Below, piece by piece: positions 47,742 to 64,000 of a stretch of 64,000 bases of DNA (the first letter of the stretch is position 1; the number at the start of each line of letters is the position of its first letter). The translations under genes were made by a program, and so were the position numbers. The stretch covers positions 1,886,114 through 1,950,113 of the forward strand of contig OX393567.1 in NCBI GenBank assembly GCA_947652115.1, in the 5' to 3' direction. Origin of the DNA: Blastomussa wellsi (lineage: Eukaryota; Cnidaria; Anthozoa; Scleractinia; Plerogyridae). The notes under the pieces are model-generated. The model worked only from the letters and a program-made list of their open reading frames with translations, made no database searches and was not told the origin of the DNA.

Positions 47742-49101
47742 GTTGTTTGGCTGGAAAACTTTACTGAGAGGTGGCCCTAACATAAATGAATTCAATAGTC
47801 TAATGTGTCCTGTGTAACTGTTACTGGTAAAAAGGCAGTATAATATAGTGATTATGTGTTGTTAGCATGGAACTAAAAAATGTGAGACTTATGCTGTTAA
47901 TGAAATTATAAAATTATATTACTTACAGGTACATATTTTATTTGTTTCCTAAAGGTTCATTATAATTCTGTTGGTATTATTAATACTGAAGTTATTAGAT
48001 TTCTATTTTAGGAAACAATGTTAAATAATATTGAAATATATATAACATTTAGAGTACTATTTATTACTGAGGAGAAGATGTTTACAAAAATTGTGTGACT
48101 TTATTTTCTCCCTCAATAATGAGTCAATTTTTAAATTATTTATCCTACTATTTTTTGCAGGATTTTCTATTTGTTAATATTGAATTAAAACTGAATTAGA
48201 AATAAGTTTAAATCTAATTCAAATTACTTTTCAGCACTGTTATTTATATCAAAAGGTCATGAATATTGTATCAATCAGTTAAAAAAGTGTACATGCAAAT
48301 CATATGGTTGGGTCTTAATTGTCATTGTGCTGAATAAACATTGAAATTGTATTGAAAAAATAGTGTGAATGTTTGCTTCTAGGGGGTAGGGTGTCATTGT
48401 GCACCAACCAGGTTGTTTTCAATTTAAATCAACTGTCATGAGGCATGAAAGTACAACCCCACCAAAAGTATGACAGAGTATTTTCACCAGGGTGGTGGGG
48501 AGGACTATTTTCATGGGTGGGGACTCCTCTAGACCTTTTCTACAAGAAAACCTTTGTTTTTGTTCCCCCAGTGGGAGTGGTGGAGTCCTATGCACGCAAT
48601 GCGGACCCCCGGCCCGTGAACTCACTCGAAACACACTGATACGGCTCGTACTAAAACATGGAACGCCGGAATGCCGGAATGCCGGAACGCCGGAATACTA
48701 AAACCCGGAACACAAAATTACTAAAACCCGGAACGCATGAAAAATAAAGAAATTGAAAAAAAAAATAAATAAATGAGTTTATTAATTAATTAAAACCTGT
48801 ATTTCTAAACCCAATTTACTTCAATTCAAACAGGAAAATTCCCCCAGTATGCCCGCCCACCCACAACCCCGCCTGCCAAAAAAAAACTTGATTATCTTTC
48901 ACTGGTAAGAACGTTTTGCAGTGACATTTATCACAGCAATTAGGTGTGTATTTTTATCATAAGTGTTCAGTTTAAGCCAAATAACCTCAAACAAACTGAA
49001 TAACAATAGAAAGTGGTCTCGTAACAATACTAAAGAATTCTGTGTTAGATGAACAAACGACTACTTGGTGGTTTTTTTTCATGAATCTAATGTTTTCTTC
49101 A

Positions 49102-49314
49102 AGCTAGGAAACGCCAGCCTAAATTTTCTGCATTACGTATACGGTCAAGATTTACTGCATTCACAGGGGTTACTAAGCGAAGCGTAGACAGGTTATTGAT
49201 ATACACTTCTTCAGAAAGGCGTTTCTTTAACATGGCAATAGCACCAAAAGTTGAAGCGACGAGTACAGGTCGTAGAATGTTCTTTGTCATTATGGCAATT
49301 TGTTGTTTATACAT
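49102..49314 (-). CDS. Hypothetical small protein (71 aa)
   Basis: An ATG at 49314 opens MYKQQIAIMTKNILRPVLVA, a hydrophobic segment (residues about 12-28) followed by KKRLSEEVYINN and a polar tail ending GWRFLA. A short N-terminal hydrophobic or amphipathic stretch followed by Lys/Arg could mean a mitochondrial or membrane micropeptide. I do not recognise it, and there is no supporting splice structure. It lies inside the outer inverted-repeat structure and may be captured or spurious. Confidence 0.2.
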
Positions 49315-49599
49315 TTCCTCCGCATAGTCGTGGTGTTACCCTTGCAACTCCAAAGTTTGGTATTTCTAATGTCATCATTCAAGTGTGATTTTAGTTATCA
49401 TAAAATCTTGCGGTTAGTATTAACATTCTTCAGTCTTTGTAGTTGGACCTACTTCTAACATTGGACGGAGGTAAGTTGTTTATACTTTGTGTTACTTATC
49501 ATTGATAAACTTCAACTCGTTGTTATATTACTACGTTTCAGAATAGTTGTTTTTGACATCATTAAATAAAATGTTAGATCCCGAATGTTTCGACATACA

Positions 49600-51600
49600 C
49601 AATAGACCTTTTTCATAATGGCGGACGATTTTAATTATTCTTTTGTATATGTGTTAATTAGCCCTACTAACCTCACTTTAAAGTGCCTATGAAGTAAAAA
49701 ATTTTTTTGCACATTTTTGTAGTATATTGTACCCTTATTCCAAAATGACAAAAGAAATTCGGTGGAAAGGAAAGAAAATCCGTTTTTTTGCTGCCTGAAG
49801 TATGTAAATACGGGGTCCGGAGACTGGGAACGAATTAAGCGGTGATGGCGTAGTTAGTGGTCCCAGCATGTTGTTTACACATAGTTTCCTGTTGCTTTTG
49901 AGTGAACTTCTCCTAGTCAGAGCACTATAGCTTGTATTTTCACGGGCTAAATTTCAACTATGTCTGACAGTAGCGATGAAATGCCTTCCTCGACATCCAT
50001 TTCGAGCGATGAACAATCCTCAAGAAGCGATTCTTCGCTGGAAATTATATCCAACGGCCTTATGCGCGTTATGCGGACGAGCCAATCGCTCGTGACATTT
50101 GTTTATTTGCCGTCGATCTGTTTATTAATTGGGTCTTCTGGCCTATTTTGCTTCACATTAGTTTCTAAAGGGCAGTATATACTGTATTATTTGGAGGCTT
50201 TTTTCTTCAAACTGAAGCCATAACATCGTAGCCGCCATGCAGATGAATAGAGGTCAGACGTCTGAACTATTTTCCATTAGTGGTTTGACACCTCTGTAAT
50301 GTTCAATATGTTTCGTACGCTTGGTTTGTTTTGGTTCATTTATATTTACAAGATATGTTTAAGTTCTCATAACTTCGCTATCGAAGGGCAGGGTAAGACT
50401 TTCCGTGAAGATGTTGATAGCTTGCATTTGCTGTTTGTACCGCCGGGCGCAGCTATTAATAAATTGATACTGTTGCAAGATGTGGTTTATTATCACGGAT
50501 ATTTGTCTTAGTCCGGCCGGCTTCTCTGGAAACTGCTGTATCTCTACTTCGATAAAGCCATTCTGTGTCGTAGAGGGTGTGTTTCTTGCATTAATTTTAT
50601 CGAGCGTTTAGTCTTCTGAGCTCGGTGCTTAGGTTTTGACCTTCTAATTTTTTCATTGTATTTTCTTGTTGGCATCACATGATTCAATTGTAGATTAATT
50701 TTATATTTACCACGCGCAAATCTGTTGACTGTGTTACGTGTTGTGCATGCCACTATTTCAGAATATGGTTCCATTTGAAACAAACACGTGCCATATCTTT
50801 TTCGATGACAAAATATTAATCTTGATTGTTTTCTGAAAAGAAATCAACTTTTGTGACTAAACAATTAGATGTGTGCGTGTTTTACACCGGCACGTACAAT
50901 TCACATAGCACAGGATGTTAATTAATAAACTTCACTTACTCTTCGCCGCTTTCGTTCAGACTGTTCAGTTATAGGCGGTGTCTGAACCCTTAATAGGACG
51001 TTTTCCATTCCACGGCTTCTTCAGAACCATCACAAACCTGGCTTGTGCTCGAAGCAGCTATTGTCAAAATGTGCCAAAGACAAACATGACTTGTTTGGCA
51101 CGAAATCTTGTCAGTGAACGCGCACGAATCGAGTCCAGTTTTGCCCCACACTTTTCACCTTTGGAGATTAATACATCGAAATCTCTGGTGTACCAGTTCT
51201 GTTGGCGCAGTTTACTGTATTGGGGCCACAAGCGGCACAATAATTCATCCCTCCCTTCTTCGCTCTCTTATCCGCCATTGCGCTATCGTATTCAGAACCA
51301 CCAACTGCGTCACTTCCTGTGTAATCTGAGCGTTTGGCCGAGCGCGAAACGGACCCATTTCAGCTTGCGAAATCCAAACTTTGAGGTTCCAAAAAACATC
51401 AAAGAATGCGCTTTTGATAGCTTAAACCCGCAAATTTGAGTTAATTAAGACGCGAACTGGTCCAAAAAAAATTTTACTTCATAGGCACTTTAACGAAAAA
51501 ATTCTATTGAATTTTGCACATGCTGACGAGGCTAGTAGGGCTCATTATCATAAGAATAAAAGAATAATTTGTCGGGCGCCATTATGAAAAGGGTCTATTG
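49600..51600. mobile_element. 2.0-kb TIR transposon remnant (THAP type) nested in the larger inverted repeat
   Basis: The left end CAATAGACCTTTTTCATAAT GGCG and the complement of the right end, CAATAGACCCTTTTCATAAT GGCG, start inverted arms of about 110-140 bp. The arms include AGCCCTACTA and AAAGTGCCTATGAAGTAAAA. Inside are a broken THAP-domain exon on the minus strand (50940-51278) and, on the plus strand at 49960, a Ser/Asp-rich frame starting MSDSSDEMPSSTSISSDEQS. No clear target duplication was found. The content suggests a decayed THAP-bearing cut-and-paste element. Confidence 0.65.
50940..51278 (-). pseudogene. THAP-domain protein exon with premature stops
   Basis: A frame opening MADKRAKKGGMNYCAACGPN continues with NCANRTGTPEISMY, a stop, then SVGQNWTRFVRVH, a second stop, QDFVPNKSCLSLAHFDNSCF and further stops, ending TEQSERKRRR at a GTAAGT donor. 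Spacing and the QxxFxPxxSxL..HFxxxCFE signature match the C2CH THAP zinc finger of P-element-like and other transposases. One zinc ligand Cys appears replaced by Ser in CLSLAHF. Multiple stops in a single frame mean it is dead. It was probably the first exon of the protein of the surrounding TIR element. Confidence 0.6.
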
Positions 51601-52018
51601 TATCGAAATGCAACCCGTAGTTCAGTTAGCACCAAGAACAATATCGATGTATCAGACCACAGGCAATTGAAAACAAATATCTTAGCTGGGAAGCTCAGTG
51701 TTTTCGAAAGCTAGGACGATTGTCGTTTGACTTGATTTGCATTAAACGTTTCATTAAATTAACGAAAGTGTTAACGTAGAATGGGAGAAATGTCCGCCAT
51801 TTTAAATAATTGAAGTGTTGGTGATCGGGTAGTACCTTTTTTTGGGATCCTAAAATCTGATTTTTTTATTTATATTTATGTATTTTTTTTAATTTCTTTA
51901 TTTTTCATGCGTTCCGGGTTTTAGTAATTTTGTGTTCCGGGTTTTAGTATTCCGGCGTTCCGGCGTTCCAGCATTCCGGCATTCCAGCGTTCCATGTTCA
52001 ATCAGTGTCATATGGAAC

Positions 52019-52285
52019 ATGGGTATACCTACAAGTTTTGATCGCATGTCCGGCCCGGTTAGAAACCCTCCAATCGTTTCTCTTGATTCCCCTGGATTGT
52101 CCGCCTATCGTCTGCAAATGAAATGTAAGACCCGGAGGTGTAAGATCAAATTAATTGCCCTGTGCAGAATGAAATACATACACCCAGAAAAATCTACGGT
52201 GTGGGAGCACCTTTCAAAGCATCGGGATTTCTACACCCCACTGGGCGCTCTGCAACGTTTGCCCTTCTTTGTCTTCCCCCGCTGA
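52019..52285 (+). CDS. Hypothetical 88-codon frame upstream of POLD1
   Basis: ATG MGIPTSFDRMSGPVRNPPIV to HRDFYTPLGALQRLPFFVFP R and TGA. An AATAAA lies at about 52348. It is rich in Arg, Lys and Cys (KCKTRRCKIKL). No family is recognised and no introns are evident. It begins about 20 bp past the outer inverted-repeat arm and ends 366 bp before the POLD1 start, so it could equally be an upstream transcribed relic or chance. Confidence 0.2.
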   Translation: MGIPTSFDRMSGPVRNPPIVSLDSPGLSAYRLQMKCKTRRCKIKLIALCRMKYIHPEKSTVWEHLSKHRDFYTPLGALQRLPFFVFPR

Positions 52286-52650
52286 CAAAACAAAAACTCT
52301 GTCCTGACTAGGGTACGGAAAGGAGTGTATTCTTGTCAACAGCCACAAATAAAGTAGTCTATATTTTTGATCTACAAAACGAAATTTTTGTAATCGGTTT
52401 CAGCCATCGATTAAGGGTTTCTGGTTTAATATAATAAATAATAATCAAAGAAATCCAAGAGTTGAATACTGTCTGGGATAGGGTCAGGGTAGCGATGACT
52501 CACTTGCTGATCAGCGGCATATCGTGCCAATCCGTTCCCGCCATTTTCAACTTTCTACCTGCAAACCTTTGCAGTCTAAACTCCAAATAATACAATCAAA
52601 ACGATACAATTTCAATTCAAAACTGTCAATTTAGCTCAGTTTTAGGCGCC

Positions 52651-63886
<11,236 letters not shown>

Positions 63887-64000
63887 GTAACGGTTCCTTT
63901 GGAAGCTTTTTTCAATGAACGGAAAGAGATCCCATTCTTTTTTCGCCTCACATTAAATGTTTTCCCATGGAGGGTCACATTTTGTTTACACACTAAGATT

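Larger units (their letters stand above)
48650..52000. mobile_element. Inverted-repeat structure of about 3.3 kb with GGAATGCCGG-rich arms
   Basis: The left arm at about 48655-48775 has ACATGGAACGCCGGAATGCC, GGAATACTAAAACCCGGAAC and CCGGAACGCATGAAAAATAA. The reverse complement of the right arm (about 51875-51998) matches closely. Just outside, ACACTGAT on the left and ATCAGTGT on the right are also inverted. Decamers of the GGAATGCCGG type are tandem within each arm. The structure encloses a second TIR element (49600-51600). Its superfamily is unclear, as no transposase was recognised outside the inner element. Confidence 0.6.

Overview
This 64-kb window is eukaryotic nuclear DNA with intron-rich genes and canonical GT-AG splice sites, AATAAA polyadenylation signals and many transposable-element remnants. 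The gene set and repeats suggest an anthozoan cnidarian, probably a stony coral or close relative. The evidence is a selenocysteine glutathione peroxidase, an animal copy of the plant-type pathogen-related protein, THAP-type transposon relics, and a foldback repeat containing CGAAACGTCAGCTC. I recognise these as typical of coral and anemone DNA but could not search a database, so the taxonomic call is an inference.

Layout, left to right. (1) 116-9900, minus: a mitochondrial ACSS3-type acyl-CoA synthetase, 11 exons seen, with its 3' end beyond the left edge. One 2.7-kb intron hosts a separate three-exon gene on the plus strand (2336-3103) for an unrecognised lysine-rich, helical-tailed protein of 149 aa. 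(2) 9.9-14.5 kb: mostly repeats, namely a 36-bp minisatellite, a 0.58-kb foldback and a 987-bp hAT-like element with a perfect 8-bp target duplication. (3) 14566-17043, plus: pathogen-related-protein-like gene, 3 exons, complete. (4) 19098-21112, minus: secreted glutathione peroxidase, 2 exons, with an in-frame TGA exactly at the selenocysteine position. (5) 21.1-28.5 kb: geneless, with MITE-like elements and one orphan candidate exon. (6) 28561-37661 and 41257-47557, plus: two tandem patatin-like lipases (PNPLA2/ATGL-like) with matching exon phases. (7) 47.6-52.6 kb: a 61-bp triplication, then an inverted-repeat structure of about 3.3 kb containing a second, nested 2-kb terminal-inverted-repeat element with a broken THAP gene. 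(8) 52651 to the right edge, plus: DNA polymerase delta catalytic subunit (POLD1), 14 exons seen, running off the window. Its introns hold nested foldbacks and a roughly 0.9-kb minisatellite that grew out of a SINE.

The genes do not form a pathway unit. The ACSS3-like enzyme and the two lipases are all in fatty-acid and acyl-CoA metabolism, and the peroxidase reduces (lipid) hydroperoxides, but their proximity is probably coincidental. All exon coordinates come from hand reading of splice sites with reading-phase checks. Each exon chain given for ACSS3, the PRP-like gene, GPX, both PNPLA genes, POLD1 and the nested gene closes in phase.
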